From Lineus longissimus (lineage: Eukaryota > Nemertea > Pilidiophora > Heteronemertea > Lineidae), in assembly GCF_910592395.1 (NCBI RefSeq), contig NC_088308.1, forward strand, positions 5,285,001-5,347,000: a stretch of 62,000 nucleotides of DNA, written 5' to 3'. The position numbers and the translations under genes were made by a program. How positions within the stretch are numbered: position 1 is the first letter of the stretch; each line of letters starts with the position of its first letter. A model generated the notes under the pieces. That model was given only the letters and a program-made list of their open reading frames with translations, was not told the DNA's origin and searched no databases. Shown here piece after piece: positions 1-13,090 of the stretch.

Positions 1-628
1 TACGTTGGTAGCAGGAACCTCGCCGTTATTCAACTCCAAATAAACTAAAAGCATGCATATCAATTTTCATACCTTCAACAGAGATATGCAACTTTTCATT
101 CTCACCTATCATGCATGTTACTCATCCCCTAATCAGGCCCATACATTTGCATCCCAAATCGTCATTTTGAATTCCGGCCACCGTACAAATGTCCATAGGG
201 GTCACGATAAAGTTAATCAAGCTTTCAGGAAAATGAGTCGTCGAGAATACAAATCAACCTAATGAATAATATGATGGGTGATCCTTCAGTTTGGAATTGT
301 TATGGGAAAATGAATTTACCTGTTTGAACAACAACATTCGGACATTAAATGATGATGTTTTTCATTCGAGAGCGGTGTGTTTCGTGACACTAATAGAAAT
401 TTTTGTTTTGATTTTTCCATGACCTCTTATACAACCTCAGATGTGACTCACAGTGTTGATCTCATTAACATCTAACTTATCTTTCCATCTTCACCTGACT
501 TCCTTCATTATCACCCTTTCTGTCCTTCTTTTTCTACCTCGCCATTATTTCTCATTCCATTTCATCATTACCATAAACAACATGTCACTGTCTCTCTACC
601 AGCTTACATCCGTATCAGCAGCTGTCTA
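1..628. other. gene-free stretch at left edge
   Basis: No exon with convincing splice sites and coding character was found here. The longest open frame (53-262, +) is AT-rich and shows no domain or signal peptide. Pyrimidine-rich sequence near 480-560 could hold a splice acceptor, but no coding frame follows it. Confidence 0.5.
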
Positions 629-936
629 GTTAGCAGGCTTCGTACGACCCACAAAAACCAAATGGCTGATAAAGCAACTCAGGTCAGCACCTCATTTCCT
701 GGCTGTCTCTTGTCCAGCCGGTTCGCGAGTAGCCGCCAACAGTTGACGGCAACTGACCAAGGCATTTGAGTGAATCAAGTCTCGCTTCAAAAGTATTCGC
801 CGGACACCTCTCCCACCTGCTCATGAGATCAGACGAGTTGTTAGCGAGCTTCTTATGAACCACATTACCAAATGAGTGATGAGGCAACTCAGCTCTGCTC
901 CTCATTTCCGTCTCTTGTCCAGTGGTTTCATGAGTA
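629..936. repeat. diverged direct duplication, about 211-bp offset
   Basis: Two copies of roughly 100 bp lie at about 629-732 and 840-936. Both run from a GTTAGC(A/G)(G/A)GCTTC start through a CAAATG..TGAT..AAGCAACTCAG-like centre to TCTCTTGTCCAG and end at GAGTAG. The copies differ by substitutions and small indels, so this is an old local duplication. No coding function is visible. Confidence 0.6.
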
Positions 937-1088
937 GAGTTGCTGTCCACATACTGACGTCAGTCGGACGTTCCATTCACATTTCACTAGTTCAATGGAC
1001 TACGGTACAAAATGTTACACAATGCTTGATTTTTTTGTCGTGAAATAAACCTTTAGTAAGCAGACGAGAAAATAAATCTCTTTAATGA

Positions 1089-1271
1089 CTGAATGGTTGG
1101 GACCCCTTGCTTTTCTCTGGCGACCTCGAACTGTTTGCCTTTAAAGCCCAACAAGACTTGGACAACCGCTGCTTCTTCTCCTTTGAGCTGGTGACAAGTT
1201 CGAGGTGGTTTGAAGCCCTGGGAGTCGGGATGACATACAAGTTCCGTACCTCCAACGGACTGGCTAATTAA
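1089..1271 (+). CDS. possible terminal coding exon of an unrecognised gene
   Basis: A plus-strand frame runs from just after a TGA at 1086-1088 to a TAA at 1269-1271. It has protein-like composition, with stretches such as GWDPLLFSGDLELFAF and FFSFELVTSSRWFEAL. An AATAAA lies 464 bp downstream of the stop, as expected for a 3' UTR. No good splice acceptor sits at the start; the nearest AG preceded by pyrimidines is at about 1145. It could be the 3' end of a gene that starts left of the window, a decayed exon, or chance. The family is not recognised. Confidence 0.28.
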   Translation: MNGWDPLLFSGDLELFAFKAQQDLDNRCFFSFELVTSSRWFEALGVGMTYKFRTSNGLAN

Positions 1272-1734
1272 GTCAATTTGGAGCAATGAGCACGCTACCC
1301 TGGTGTAACTGCATGGTCATCAACGTCGCGAAGTTGGAGCTATCTTTGAAAACTCCTGTAAAGTCACGGACACACTGATTACGGATCAATAGTAATCAAT
1401 TGCAAATTTCTTAACTGTTAAGGAGTTCTACAGATTAACCTTTTTGGGTCTGCCATGTCAGATGGTTTGTCATAATTCATACTGCGAGTCTAGAAACGAC
1501 TCTCCCGAGATGTAAGTCCCATTTTCGTAGGGAACAGTGTACTGCTTTGATGTACACGTACATGTATCTGTTTTTTGTTTTGTAAATAAGTGTCAGATAA
1601 TTGTAACAACCCAATGTGCACTATGTGCCCTTTATTAAAATGTTTTGTATCATTTGCCATACTGTATCTATAAATGTAAATTATGCTTCTACATTTAAAG
1701 ATAATGACTGTGTAACATACTAAATATCGGATGT

Positions 1735-1740
1735 AATAAA
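1735..1740 (+). terminator. candidate polyadenylation signal AATAAA
   Basis: A canonical AATAAA sits 464 bp after the stop codon of the possible terminal exon, in T/A-rich sequence. It is relevant only if that exon is real. Confidence 0.3.
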
Positions 1741-3279
1741 TGAATTCAACATGACTATCGTTTATTCATCATTTTGTCCGTATTTATCATGTTTGAGAAG
1801 TTTTATCTTGGTGTCCGATCGGTTGGTCTAGCTCAGTTGAAAATGATCATAACAAGTTATCACCTGTGCTGCGCCCACCCGGATGGTACCAAATGGATGG
1901 AATCTCTCCCATATCGAATGGTGTCAAAAACTTCGAAGAAATATAACACAGCCACCGGTGTATCAGAAAAGATATACCCTCACGATAGATTGTTGGATTA
2001 GACTGGCACTGTTATACTAGATGTCAAACCTCAGAAGAAACTATGCTGTTACTGGGACTAGCATCTCTTTGACACCAGTTCTTTTGATCTTCAATTGATT
2101 ATGAAACTGAACTAATGGAAATCGATCAGTGGCGACATCCCAAATCACGTTTTCATCTGACTAAACCATGTTTAGACGTTAATTAACTGAGTAATCGATT
2201 AATGAGAGATTAATGATGAAGCAACACTACACATAAGCAATCGCCTACGCAATGATGTGAAGACATCATCGGTCAGTGTTTTCAGGAAAAAGTGGTCTTC
2301 GAATACATTCTCTTCAGATGACGAATATGTAATGTCTGGTCGACTAAACTTAAACATCACAATTAAAAAAAAATTTTCGTGTATCTAGAAAATTGTTAGC
2401 ACTCTCAAGGAGGATATCATCAAAGCGAACAATTCACAATATTGCGCGTCGGTGAAATCTCGTTCAATCCAATTTTTACATTTGTCATCCCAATTTCGGC
2501 GCTACAGTTCTTGAAATGAGGTTTAACCTAGAGTTGGTGGGATCAAGGTACATAAAAAATGATGAAAAGCACGGAATGAAAACCAAGACAAATCGATTGA
2601 CACGACAAGTAATTTCGTATAACCTTGGCCATAGATTGAGGGGAATCAATTTAGTGAGAGAACGTTACTTTAGAAAATGAATCACTTTAGAAGTTTGGGT
2701 GCAAAACTGATTCCGAAGGTTTGGTTATTTAGAGATTAATGAACTCCTGTGTCTCATATGTGCGTTATAGAATCCTTTGTCTCCCAGACACTCTTTCTTA
2801 GGACATTACAAACTGTTACAACGATCTAAACCAACTTTGCTCGAGTTACCGAAAACAAACTCTTGAACCATCATCATCATCTTACAACTAAATAAAACCG
2901 TGAAATAGCAAATTGGTTCATAGCCATGATGGTTCCAATTCTACCAATCATTCTGTCATCAGCATATGAGCAAATCCTCGACTAAATTTTCGAATGTCGA
3001 ATATTTATGACATCCAGTTATGCTGTCATACTTACAAAATATTTTTGAGGCAAAAACCTTCGGAAATTGCCTTGGTTTCATCCCCAAACTGTCACTGAAA
3101 CTCTCCGAAGTACTACCACATTGACATTAATTTTCCTGAATTTTACTTAGCCAAGAATATGCGAGAACACGACGACCAATCAAGCTCTCATCACTGTCAG
3201 TCTAACTCAATAATTCATGGACAGGATCTGAACAAGACTGAATTCCCGTATGTCAATGGCGAAGTACATGTAATTGAGA

Positions 3280-3812
3280 CAACGGTAATGAAAGTTAAAC
3301 ACGCTCTTGTTGGACATGCCTGAGTTGTTATCGGATACGTTGTTAACCTATCGGATATGTTGTTTACCTTGAACTCACGAGATTCGAACTGTCAGGGAGA
3401 ATACATGTATATCATTATTTATAGTTCTACGAATAAACAAATTGTTGTTGAAACAAGCCAGTAGGCGGTATTCAAACATGCTAAGGTAAAGGTTTACTTG
3501 TATCTGGCTGTATGGTCAAGAAATGGTATCAAACACGCCTTTGACCATAAACTTCATCACCTCGAAGATAGCTAGCTATCTTCAGGAGATTATCCAGGCC
3601 AATTACCTGGTAGAGGGAAAAGAGACTTTTAGGCCCTGAGCATTCTCTTCGGATACTAAAAGTTCACATCGATATTTTAAACTCGTGGTAGTCTGCTCCG
3701 AGATTGAGCTCCATTTATACTCAACCTGTTGGGAGATGGTCCAGCGACGAGTTCTATAGTTTAACAACCTTCTCGGTAATCAAAGTTAAACATACTCCTG
3801 TTGGGACAAAAT
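3280..3812. repeat. short duplicated motifs
   Basis: A motif of about 40 bp (CGGTAAT.AAAGTTAAACA then CTCxTGTTGG) occurs at 3285-3320 and again at about 3774-3806. Between them, the 20-bp unit ATCGGATAyGTTGTTwACCT occurs twice in tandem at about 3333-3370. Confidence 0.5.
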
Positions 3813-5881
3813 TATGTCTATTCGTATATTTCGGATGCCTCAACACACCAACGTCCGGCCCTATAGCATTCTGACAAATCCTGCTTCATGGTTCTATGGA
3901 GGCCGTGGCTGTTGAAAATTTGGACCATTTCGGACCAAGAGTTCGAGGAAGTCTGAAGGTGACCACTGCAGAAAGATAGCTTATGCCCATTTACACATAC
4001 CATTCGCTACGCGAGCCCCTCTCACACACACACTCCAACAGCCACTTTGTGTATCACTTTGATCGATCTTTACACCAAAGCGATATCGGAATATAGAATG
4101 GCTGAACCACTCAGCTGTGCCAGTTACGAGACGGCTCATTTTTCATCCCGTTTGATACAAGACTTTCTCCCGAAGTTCAACCGAGATCCCGATGCTATTT
4201 TGGCTGACTTAACTCTTAAACTAGAAATTAATCCCAGCTCATACACTTTTCAAGTCAGTTTGATATAGGAATTGATCTTTTTTCTTCTGAACTTTTTTTA
4301 TTTCTCGAGTCAGTTCGATATATCAAGTGTCGCGTTCATTTTCAAGAAAACTTTGATTGCTAAGATGTCACTTCTCGCTCCCCAGTGAAATTTATAGTCC
4401 TCAATATTTTCTATCGATTTGTCACATCTTACTTAAAGTAATTTATAGCTAAGACATTGAGTCTACATTTGTCAGATTTTGGCGTGTGTTAGATGGTGAT
4501 GGTAAAATCGACTAGAAGAGAAATACTACGGTATTGAAATGTTTCCAAACGAAAACCAACTCCTTCTTCACAGCGTTCTACGACCGAACAAATTATTCCG
4601 TCGGTCGGTGTCACCATTCGGGATGTGGTAAGAAGGATGAAAGTTGACCCATCTCTTTTCTTCAGTCTGTTTTCATTCGTTGGCAGTTTCATTACTTAAG
4701 AGTTAAAGGAGAAGCCGCACATTTTGGTCCTTCCACATGCAGTCTACAGAACATACTGAGAGCACAGAGTGTATATTCAGAAATCTGAGCAATTTTATAG
4801 GGCGCCTGCACAGGACGGGTCTTAATCCAGACAAGATGTTATGTCAACCCGACGTGGCAGCCACCGCTCCCCTGCCGCCACTTTGCTACAAGTCGGATTA
4901 TTCACGGAACATTTGGCAATAATGTTGGCTTGAACTGTTCGGCATTCGATATTTCCCTGATTGATGTCATGTATCGGAATGCGACTTGCAAGGGTGCCGA
5001 AAGGGGAGGCATACAGACCGATACATCGCCCCGAGAAGGCATTAAAGACAGAGGCCGCTCAGTCAGGCACCATTACTGATAGTCGAATATAGGCGAAGTC
5101 CTTTCGTACTCTATGTCTACTCTTCCCCGACTAATGTTGTGAGAAAAGAGAAATCCTGCCTATGTTCACGGAAATTCGTGTCACATTCACGAAGAATTTG
5201 CATAAGTAATAGTTGTAGATGACAACCTTAACTTTGGCTGATATTGCACGATGTCCACTAACTTTGTTGGAAACGGGTTTTACTGTATCTGTTGGCTTAT
5301 AAACTATATGGATGCTATTATCGCTCTTGGCTGGCTCGATTCCACATGCATTACGACCTGAATCGACAGAAACCAGTATAGTGTATACCGGGAGTGTATC
5401 CTCCTCCTTAACACTCCAAACTCATGTACTTTAGTTTCATCGATCTAGACCACTTCAACAATTACTAAATAGTCGACACAAGGACGCCATAAGCCGGAGA
5501 ACATACTAACCAAAGTACATGTAACGTAACAACCATCAGTCAATTTGGTGTCGCCAACCCTGTCTGTCCAAATTTAAAATCATGCTGTATAGTAACGAAC
5601 AACCATGTGCACACTTGCTCGTTCCTTGAATATTCAGAAAATGTCTTAGGTCGGTGAAACTGGAGTAGTTTTGGGTAATTGATTTCCACAGATCAATAAC
5701 GGTTACTTGAAATATAATATTCACTATGCTCCGGGCTCGAGTTTTCATTAAATCTGCGGTAAATGGAGCGTGTGTAACACTTTAATCGTTTGGTGGCCGT
5801 TCAATTAACAAGTCAGAATTGTCTTTGAACTGTCTGCCCCTTCAGTATATCATCTCGTAGGGCTGGTTTCATGGCTTAAAG

Positions 5882-5893
5882 CCCCCCCCCCCC
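5882..5893 (+). repeat. poly-C run
   Basis: Twelve consecutive C bases in an otherwise AT-rich region; a simple homopolymer. Confidence 0.9.
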
Positions 5894-8577
5894 GCCATGC
5901 AATTATTATGGACATTTTCGTGGGCAGTGAAAATGCACCAAGCACTTCTAGTAACTTATGAAAGAACAATGATAGGCCAAGATGAGCCAATTATAATTAA
6001 TGTAATCTAAAAAAAAACATTGTTAAAATTGAGAGAAAATATCTAACCCGTAACCGAATTCATTGAACCATTCGAGGTAACACCATGAATTGGTCCCCGC
6101 CATTAAGTTGTACTATCGTATATCTCTGATTGGAACCTTGATCCCTTCTTTAGACTCAGCTTCGGGTAAGATTACCGTAAGCAGTAATTAATTGCCAGTC
6201 AGATTGCTCCAAGGATTTCCCTTTCTTCGCAGGCATGTGCAATTAATCAAACATCGACCTGCTCCATGACCAGTGTTTCGGAGTTTTCTTAACGTATCGA
6301 CGTAACATGGCACAGATGAAGATTTGACAACTTTAACCTCTAGCCAAACAAATGTCAAGGTCTGCTTCCTCTACTTATACATGTACATTATAAGGCGTTG
6401 CCCTGCTGCGGTCGCAGCCGCGGGAAATCTACATTCGCCCAAGTAGTTCTTGTTATTCTAAAACTGCTACTGCGGTTGGTGAGAAAGGTAATATAAATGT
6501 ATAATCAAAATACGTGTATAATTAAAGTACACCAACCACACTGGATGGTAGATTAGAATTGTAGAAAAAAAAGACTGCATGAGGTTGACCGCAGTTTCGC
6601 CGAGTCGCACAGCCGAAAGACGATTTAGTGGTATTATGCCATTACTGAGGACTCGCCTACTATTGTGGATAGTCGGCAATGCAACTTTTATAAAGAAAAT
6701 ATTAAAGGCAAGGAAAATCATCTGTTTTAAAATGGCCATATTTATATGATGGTACCCATGCATTCGTTCTGTGACACCTACGTAGTACACATGATACTTT
6801 GTTTATGAAAGCCCGTAAATTTGAACTCCAGATACTCCATGGATTTGTTGAGTTTCAATTTCCCCTAATGAGGAGGATTTTAAGGTGAGTACAGGAAAGA
6901 AAATCTCACGATGAACCGAATTCATTTTGAAATTTGAATTGAATTACTCAAACCGGATCTTTCTTCGTGAGGAAAGAAGACTTCAATGTCCCTATCAATG
7001 AACTGTCATTCCACAGTGACGAATTCGGATCTTGCGGAGGTGCGGTTTGGGTTACCTCGGGGAAATCGACCTGAGAGGCAATCGACGACATGACAACATG
7101 GCAGTCTCTTTCTCCCTGATTTGGTGGTGGAGTGTGTTTTGCACCCAATGGGCCATACTTTATACATAGAGTAAGTAACGCACGCACATATTTCAGGACA
7201 CCCCCTACCCCTTCACGCAGCCTCGTACCAAGTCATTTTGCCCCCGCCAATTCCTGACGCAAGGTTGGACTGTAGCGATCGACCACCCAAATATCACCAG
7301 ATCTCGCGGGAGGCGCGTGGTTTTTACCAGCCTGCTCTGCACACAAAACAATCGTGAAAGTGTGTAGAAAAATGTACGCAAATTACCTACAGAATTTTTT
7401 ATGAGACTGTACTGTGTTTTTGGCAAACTCACGTGAAGCAAATCCAGACGCAGCAAATGACTACCACGTGTCAACTTTGCCTAACAGCGATTGGTTGAAT
7501 TTTGTACCTAACGATCGATGCTTCATCACAGTGTCAACATCAAGCCCTTCTGAAATATTGTCAGGGTCACTAACTTTGATTCTGACAAATTTGTAATAAG
7601 GAGCATGTTGCCCTGGGGACTTGAAGGATGATATTGATAACCAGGATAATTTCTCCCGTCAGCTCGTTCCTTCACGTTGAGCGGCGTCTTGTGCCATTAT
7701 AGACGCCGGTTGGTAAACGCTGCGGATGGGCTTCTTACACTATATGTATTGGTTTCGATCTACATGTATGCTTTTTGTGAAGACTTCAATTTTTAAAAAA
7801 GATTCTCCATGCCCTGAGTGCCGCTGCTTCCGCAGAGGTCTGGAAGGGTCTTCCGAGTAAATACGATATGATGTATGAAGGAGACATCGAGATATATGCT
7901 CAGATGAGCCGCGCCGTTCTTCTGCTGCCGAAGAATGTAACACAGCCAGAGAGTTAGAAGGAAAAAACTGAACACATTCAAAACGGGAATGATGACAAAT
8001 CTTATTTAACACCATCCATTTCTCAAATAGATCAAAAGAAAGAATTAGAACTCATCCTTTGACGTGGAAAAAAGCGGTTTCGGTATATATATGGAGGCTT
8101 TTCCCTTCCTTTATGCTTCATCCACGAAACTGATAACGCCATATTAGCTCCATATACGTACATATACAAAGCTTATGTTATACATAAATATCACGCACGA
8201 AGAAAAATACGACAGAATTCAGAAGATTTATTTCCTCTTTGACTGTTTTAAACGTGTTTTGAAAACATCCTCCATTCCTAAGATGGAGACGGCAAATTAT
8301 CACGTTCTGATGTGAAAAAAGCTTCAAAGGTTGAGTTGCATCAGTAATCAGAGCATCAAGGATATTCGACCTGGGCAGCGTTCACACTTGCGAGACCTCC
8401 TGGAATACGTGCCAACGTTTTTCTATGCATCACCAGTGGTTTTCAATATACCTCTTTGTGATGTAGGCGCCTGATTTTTTGGCCCATTTTGCTCAATCAT
8501 TCGAACACATCCGAGATATGACCTCAAATGATGAGCTGAAACGATGCGAAAGGAACCGTTAAAGAAAAGGAAGTGAC

Positions 8578-8805
8578 TACTCGGCAAGCCCGGCTTACCA
8601 AACAGCGACTTTTACTTGTCCTGAATGGAGAGCCGAACTCATTAATATTAAAGTAAAGTCTCCAGCTCGCCAAACAGGGTAGATTTTACCTGTTTGGCAA
8701 GCCCGGCTGGCCGAACAGGGTGGCTTTTTAGTGCTGTTTGGCAAGCGGCTCTCCAAACAGGACAAAAAAAGATGCCTGTTCGGCGAGCGGCTTGCCAAAT
8801 AGACC
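8578..8805. repeat. cluster of imperfect palindromes (TTTGGCAAGC core)
   Basis: About five or six copies of an imperfect palindrome occur in 230 bp, each approximating CTGTTTGGCAAGC followed by its reverse complement GCTTGCCAAACAG. The clearest copies are near 8580-8605, 8689-8718, 8734-8760 and 8775-8801. Spacers are 15-60 bp of unrelated sequence. Each copy could form a stem of 9-13 bp. No transposase or target-site duplication is visible. Confidence 0.75.
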
Positions 8806-9918
8806 CGGCCTAAAGAAAAAGCAGATTATATGCACTATTGTTCAGATTTGAGACATATGACAGTATGATGAAGAACGACCTTTGTATCAATGACGCAGAC
8901 TATACTTCTATATTTGACTTTCGTGGTGTGGTTTGAAAGCCGCGTGACAATTAACCTTGTATTGTACGACTTGAATAAAAACACCTCACAGTGTAAGGTC
9001 GAGATAAGGCTTCGCCTTGCGGAGTAAAATAGGAAAAAAGTAAGTTGATTATTCCTCCAATTCGGCATCGAAGAGCGTAGCACAAAGAGATGGAAGTAGG
9101 TAGTTCTATCCTTCAGAATTGGATTTATAACGAGTTTAACCCTGCATTGGTAAAGAAATTTAGAAGGCTCATTGCGCGAAAAAGATGAGTGCCGGAAGGG
9201 TTAGCCCTACTAATACAATGTACTTCTATTTCAAATGAATGAAGGTGATTGAAAAATGAGATAATGTAAATGTAGTTTCATAGACAGGAGCTAAGGCCTC
9301 AGTCCATGAATTGGTTTCGAGTGACTCAGTAATGTACACAGGAACTGGGTCAGGTGGTTAATGACCTTTAAGGAGACTTGCCAGCGTACATTGTAATTGG
9401 TTATGCACGAAGCTTGCTTGAAAATTCTTTTCTATGACAAAAAGCTTTGTTGGTGTCCTCATTACGAATTCTATTCCCAGATCCACCACATTCGCCTCAT
9501 CATCATACGTAATTGTGCCGCCTATTTTTTCGTTTTTTTAATACTGAACTGTCTTCTTAAAGTGCAAAACTAGCGATTCATGCATTTGCAGTGAATTCTT
9601 TATTCCTTCCAGACTTACCCAGTTGGCACTTAAAGCCATGCGAGCAATTTCGAGATGTTAAACTCTTCATACAAAAAACAAACCCCAAAGAAACAAAAAA
9701 TATCATATTCGAGTTGTGAGTTCAAGATTAAAACGGATGAAACGGAATTAAATGGTGTAAAATATGATTTCCCTGGCTTTGCCTGTGAGGAATCTTTCCA
9801 CTGACATTCTGCTTTGTTTGCACGTCCAGGTCTAGATGTATATTCAGGTGTTCCATGTACGTGTATATCAATCAAGCTTAAAGGAGGAGTCTGGTGTAGG
9901 CGTCAAAAATGCAGGACG
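8806..9918. other. gene-free stretch
   Basis: Nothing beyond short unsupported open frames was seen. The region is AT-rich with no splice-flanked coding segment on either strand. Confidence 0.5.
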
Positions 9919-9919
9919 C

Positions 9920-9952
<33 letters not shown>

Positions 9953-9996
9953 CATCGTCGTCGTCGTCGTCGTCGTCGTTGTTGTTGTTGTTGTTT
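9920..9996 (+). repeat. compound trinucleotide microsatellite (GTT)n(GTC)n(GTT)n
   Basis: About ten GTT units are followed by about nine GTC/TCG units and then five more GTT units. This produces long artificial open frames of poly-Val, poly-Cys/Arg or poly-Leu/Ser in all three plus frames, which should not be annotated as genes. Confidence 0.95.
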
Positions 9997-11991
9997 CGGT
10001 TTTTGCTTACATGTACCTGGACATGTTTCGTTATCAGCATTACCTTTATTGCTCAATGAAGAAAATATGTTTGAAAATCAAACTCTTATTGTATACAGAC
10101 CATTGCCAGAGTACACTGACTGTCTTTCTGTTCGAGTACACCACTGTTGACGTAATAAAACGCTGACTGGGTATATTGCTCAATATCATTATTTTATTTG
10201 CACATTGACCAATAAAGCGACGTTTTACGGCCTAGGTCATCTATGGCACGATACAGATGATTGGTAACTGATGGCAGATCACCACTGTAAGCTCTAAGTG
10301 GCAATTCAGTTGCCGGCTGGGACCAATGACCTTATGTAAGCAGGAATTCTCGGTCTTCTCGTATCGTGCTGGAATGGATTAGAAACACTGTGAACCTTTC
10401 TCAATCGTTTCATTTTTACTGGTGGATTATGTATTAGCCTCGATCGTTTCTTTACCGCAGAGGTTCTGGTGATCCAACAATAGCCTGTCGGGTGGCAAAA
10501 CAGTGTGTCGAAAGCAGATTCTCGCTAGATTATGCCTGAACATTATACGTTTCGGGCCAAGTTTGAGATATTTTAGAATAGATATTGATGCAGGATGCAA
10601 CGAACACAAAAACGAATCCGAAACGAAATCCCTGAATCAAAAGAGATGTTCTCTGGCCTACCATCTGCTTGATTAATTACCTACTAATGCTAATTACCTA
10701 CTTATTTGTAACTGAATAAACAAGATAATAACTTATGAGAAAAACGAGTCAACTTCGAGCATGACTAGCCCGGCCGCTGATGATTGTGTAATAACTAATG
10801 CACAGCGTAATGAAGATTGGTCGTGCATTGCCATGCACAGTAAACATACAGCTACTAAGCTAAACTATTCAAATGAGCTCAATTACTGCCTAACATGGCC
10901 ATAAAACTGTCTCAGATATCACGTACTATCTAGAATTTATCTCAAAGAAAAGATTGATAGGTCCTCGAAGATGCCACAGCATTGAAATGATTTAATTTAT
11001 TTTCAAGAATTTTGTTATAATTTGCGGCTCATTTCCTTGAATAAATATTTCTATATGACGCGTCCTTGCACGATGCAAATGGAATCAGAGTCGTGTTTCA
11101 AATTTAAATAATTCATATACCGGGTAAGGACCGCCAAAAATTGATATCAGGCTAGCCAGAATCTTTCGTTGGCTGGTGGAAATGCGGGTCGAAAAAAATG
11201 GATCACGAGTGCTCTGAACCCCTTTGCCCCTCATTTTCCCCAGCCTACAAATCATTCCGACTGGTCTGTTGTCGATTTCCGGCGGCCCGTATTCGGTACA
11301 TTAATCAGAATCACTACACAGAGAATTTAACCAACAGTACTGTATATACCCCCCCCCCCCCCCTCCGCACGCGGGCACTAAATCATTCGTTTCCCAAGTG
11401 CTGGGATTGTATTCAACTTGAATGTTATTCGGTTATGGTTCAAGGAAATTATGCCAATATTAAAAACCACTGAAGTGGTTATAACCCGATACATTTCTTA
11501 ATTAAATGCATTTTTTTCATATTTCCAACATCACATTATTAGTAAGTTGGGCTTGCATGTAGTATCAAAAGGCGCTGAATTGATTTGAAACGCAAGATAG
11601 TTTAAGTGATTATCTCCCGAAAAGTATTATCTGCCATTCCACAAAATGGACTTGCTAGTCATGAAGAAGCTATGAGAAGCTTCTACACGATAGATTTTAT
11701 TTTTTCTTGCTAAAAGAATTGTTTTAGAACAACAACGAAATGTTGACCAACCACAATTTTTATTACATCCTCGAAATTACCAAAACAGTTTTTCGGTGGG
11801 ACCTCCGTCAGCGACAAAAGTGCTTAAAAGACTTTTTCGTGCTTTGCCATCCGCTCTCCAGAACGACAGCAAGTGTTGGCAGTGTGTTTCTGCTTTCACA
11901 GGCAAGACACCTACAAGAAGGAGCTCGAACGAACCTAGAGGTTTTGGCTCCATGAAACCAAGCTCAAAACTTCTTAGCATATTTGTGACTC
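9997..11991. other. gene-free stretch
   Basis: No supported exon was found. The stretch contains a C run at 11349-11363. A plus-strand frame at 11796-12038 runs into the left arm of the neighbouring hairpin and has no recognisable domain. Confidence 0.5.
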
Positions 11992-12198
11992 GCTCTACCA
12001 AAACCAGGCGCTTGTCGCATCTGAACTCGACAGGTTGATACGGACTTGTTGTTCATTTCCCTATTGTAGACCTTTTGTGAAATCTATTACAAACTGATTT
12101 GGTCACATTTCACAAAAGGTCTACAATAGGGAAATGAACAACAAGTCCGTATCAACCTGTCAAGTTCAGATGCGACAAGCGCCTAGTTTTGGTAGAGC
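11992..12198. repeat. near-perfect foldback: 92-bp inverted arms, 23-bp loop
   Basis: The left arm 11992-12083 and right arm 12107-12198 are reverse complements over 92 bp with two mismatches. The loop is 12084-12106. Weaker pairing continues outward for about 20-25 bp on each side. At both mismatches the plus-strand bases are C opposite A, so a minus-strand transcript would have G-U wobbles there and could pair along all 92 positions. It could be a foldback mobile element, a recent palindromic duplication or the template of a long hairpin RNA. No transposase is present. Confidence 0.95.
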
Positions 12199-13090
12199 GG
12201 CGGGTCACATTTGATGTCGGTTTTCTTATCGGCTTTTTAAGATTTTGCTTTTTTATTCCAGAAAGACTCTGTTTATAGTTAATTAGAAGAGAAGAACCAC
12301 ACTGAATGATAGGGGGACCATCTTCTCTCCAACAAATCGAGCCGCGGTTAAAATCCGCAGTCCTCTCAGCGGGGAGTGAGTTCTCATCTCGGAGGTGATA
12401 ATTTTTACATTCTCACCCTCGCCATGCGGGGGCTGTAATCTTTCATACTCTCGTAATTCTTCTCCCATCGATCATTTCATTTTAAGACTTTATTTGTTTC
12501 GAATACCTGTTTGCCATTGCCTTTTTGCGCTATGAGACAAGCGTGAACTGGCTTCAAAACACCTTAGAAAAAAATATGTGGACTCAATTTTATGTAAACA
12601 GGTCCTCACTAATTTCCGCTAAAAACAATTTTTAAAATGTCAATTTTAAGTACAGGCTACTTCAATATTCGGCATTTATAATGCTAGTGTTTACTGAAAG
12701 CGTAAACAAGATAAGTATTAGAGAGATAGCTATTTGTGTATTGATCAGTCTGTTAACGAGCTATTTTGAACTTCCTTTTGTCGCGCAGTCATCAATTATT
12801 TAACCATGGCTTATTAATAAATGGTGAAAACATGGAACTGCAGTCAAATAAATCCACAAATACAAAGCTTTACTCATGCTACGTGTTCCTTCTTAGTCAT
12901 TTAAAACCCAGTATGAAGCATCTTCTCAAACTATTTAGACCTGTCATAGGGGAGGAGGACAAATTCCAAGATGACTGATATCGTGACGAGACTTGAGTAG
13001 ACAATGAATAGGGAAGATAGGGATTGTCAAGACTGCTGACATCAGAGAATTGACTTGATAGTTCTGAACCGGCGACTGAAAAAACTGAAG
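12199..13090. other. 5' flank of the GPCR gene
   Basis: No exon is supported. The chosen GPCR start at 13091 has an upstream in-frame ATG at 13055 that would add 12 basic residues. No TATA box is obvious. Confidence 0.45.

Larger units (their letters stand above)
1741..8577. other. long gene-free stretch
   Basis: No supported exon was found over about 6.8 kb. Short open frames on both strands are AT-rich or lack splice sites and domains. Visible structure is limited to a short duplicated motif at 3280-3325 and 3772-3812, a 20-bp tandem doublet at about 3330-3370 and a 12-bp C run at 5882-5893. The minus frame 6948-7187 has some protein-like composition but nothing recognisable. Confidence 0.5.

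Noticed and set aside
1053-1286. 77-codon open frame, minus strand
   Set aside because: It is antisense to a more protein-like plus-strand frame and has no domain.
6467-6790. 107-codon open frame, minus strand
   Set aside because: AT-rich, hydrophobic by base composition, no splice sites or motifs.
6948-7187. 79-codon minus frame with protein-like composition
   Set aside because: No convincing acceptor, no partner exon and no recognised family.
9814-10166. Overlapping open frames of 81-104 codons
   Set aside because: They are produced by the GTT/GTC microsatellite.
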